A DNA stretch of 64,000 nt from Brachybacterium sp. EE-P12 (lineage in GTDB: Bacteria; Actinomycetota; Actinomycetes; Actinomycetales; Dermabacteraceae): the NCBI RefSeq assembly GCF_003711805.1, contig NZ_QXCP01000004.1:620001-684000 (forward strand). The letters run 5' to 3'. A program made the translations under genes and the position numbers. Of this stretch, positions 63,360 to 64,000 are shown in pieces. The notes under the pieces are model-generated. The model did not search any database. It was given only the letters and a program-made list of their open reading frames with translations, and was not told where the DNA came from. How positions within the stretch are numbered: position 1 is the stretch's first letter; each line of letters opens with the position of its first letter.

Positions 63360-64000
63360 ATGGACACCACGCACGGCGACCTGCCGGCCGAGCAGCGGCA
63401 CCTGCCCGTCCTGCTCGAGACCTCGGTCCAGCTGCTCGCCCCCGCCCTCCAGGAGCCCGGCGCCGTCCACGTGGACGCGACCCTCGGGATGGGCGGGCAC
63501 GCCGCCGCGGTGCTGCACGCGGCCCCCGCCGCCCGCCTCGTCGGCATCGACCGCGACCCGCAGGCGCTCGCCCTGGCCCGTGAGCGGCTGGACCGCGAGG
63601 GCGTGGGGGAGCGGGCCACGCTCGTGCATGCGACCTACGACGAGATCCCCGAGGTCCTCGCCGAGCTCGACCTGCCCGGCGCCCACGGCGTGATGATGGA
63701 CCTGGGCCTGTCGAGCTTCCAGATCGACACCGCCGAGCGCGGCTTCTCCTACGCCGTCGACGCGCCGCTGGACATGCGCATGGACCCCTCCTCGGACGGA
63801 CCCACCGCCGCGGACCTGCTGCGCGAGCTGCCCGAGGCGGAGATCGCCCGCATCCTCCACGACCTCGGCGACGAGCGCTTCGCCCGCCGCATCGCCCGCC
63901 GCATCGTCGAACAGCGCCGGGACGCGCCGCTGGCCCGCTCCGGCGAGCTCGTCGCGCTCCTCGAGAGAGCGATCCCCGCCGCCTCGAAGGCCAGCGGCGG
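63360..64000 (+). CDS. rsmH: 16S rRNA (cytosine-1402-N4)-methyltransferase RsmH, 5' part (runs off the window)
   Basis: 213 residues are present. HLPVLLETSVQLLAP, the SAM loop VDATLGMGGHAAAVLHA, LVGIDRDPQALALARERL, MMDLGLSSFQIDTAERGFSYAVDAPLDMRMD and LGDERFARRIARRIV match RsmH. ATG 63360 follows GAGGGGAGGGG. Second gene of the mraZ-rsmH-ftsL-pbp cluster. Confidence 0.95.
   Translation, partial: MDTTHGDLPAEQRHLPVLLETSVQLLAPALQEPGAVHVDATLGMGGHAAAVLHAAPAARLVGIDRDPQALALARERLDREGVGERATLVHATYDEIPEVLAELDLPGAHGVMMDLGLSSFQIDTAERGFSYAVDAPLDMRMDPSSDGPTAADLLRELPEAEIARILHDLGDERFARRIARRIVEQRRDAPLARSGELVALLERAIPAASKASG

Overview
The window is very GC-rich, and nearly every gene uses G/C-ending codons. It is densely coding, with short gaps and many stop/start overlaps. 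Gene order is that of a high-GC Gram-positive actinobacterium: rseP-GNAT-proS-rimP-nusA-ylxR-infB-rbfA-truB-ribF-rpsO-pnp, dapA-rnj-ftsK-pgsA-cinA-clgR-recA-recX-gluABCD-miaB-miaA-dapF-hflX-lexA-nrdR, and finally mraZ-rsmH. The pattern fits Micrococcales, and I guess a Dermabacteraceae/Brachybacterium-like genome (inference, no 16S in the window). It looks like core chromosome throughout: I see no phage, IS element, CRISPR array, tRNA or rRNA.

Layout. 1-3334: the block that in most actinobacteria reads dxr-rseP-ispG-GNAT. Here dxr and ispG survive only as short in-frame stumps of 23 and 43 codons around an intact rseP. 3354-8361: a methyltransferase, a P-loop kinase-like protein, a Tat-exported glucoamylase-fold protein and proS. 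8389-17324: a DUF4439-type lipoprotein, then rimP-nusA-ylxR-infB, a Trm11-like methyltransferase, rbfA and truB (translation and ribosome maturation). 17415-25918: an L,D-transpeptidase, ribF, rpsO, pnp, an M16 peptidase, dapB and a small membrane protein. 25956-36435: azlCD, a HAD phosphatase, an unusually long AsnB with a C-terminal CofE/F420-glutamyl-ligase-like domain, dapA, RNase J and FtsK. 36544-40547: pgsA, cinA-C, clgR, a DUF3046 protein, recA and recX. 40594-43935: a glutamate-type ABC importer. 44096-54633: miaB, a YbjN protein, miaA, dapF, an RsmC-like methyltransferase, hflX, a DinG-family helicase, lexA, an SOS LysM protein and nrdR. 54819-62135: a HelD/HelR-like RNA polymerase-associated ATPase, a PAC2 protein, a cold-shock protein, a spermidine-synthase-like protein, a HEPN protein, dinB and a DUF3040 protein. 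62738-64000: mraZ and the start of rsmH, the head of the division/cell-wall cluster.

How the parts work together. The SOS circuit is visible as LexA, boxes over the recA promoter and boxes around the lexA/LysM divergent promoter. The cell-wall theme runs through dapA, dapB, dapF, the L,D-transpeptidase, the AsnB-CofE fusion and mraZ-rsmH. Several genes have a TANNNT -10 element only 6-7 nt before the start codon, so leaderless translation appears common. The most unusual items are the paired loss of dxr and ispG with retained stumps, the AsnB-CofE fusion beside DAP-pathway genes, a structured putative small RNA between nrdR and the HelD-like gene, a large inverted repeat between mraZ and rsmH, and a 55-bp tandem duplication at the end of hflX.
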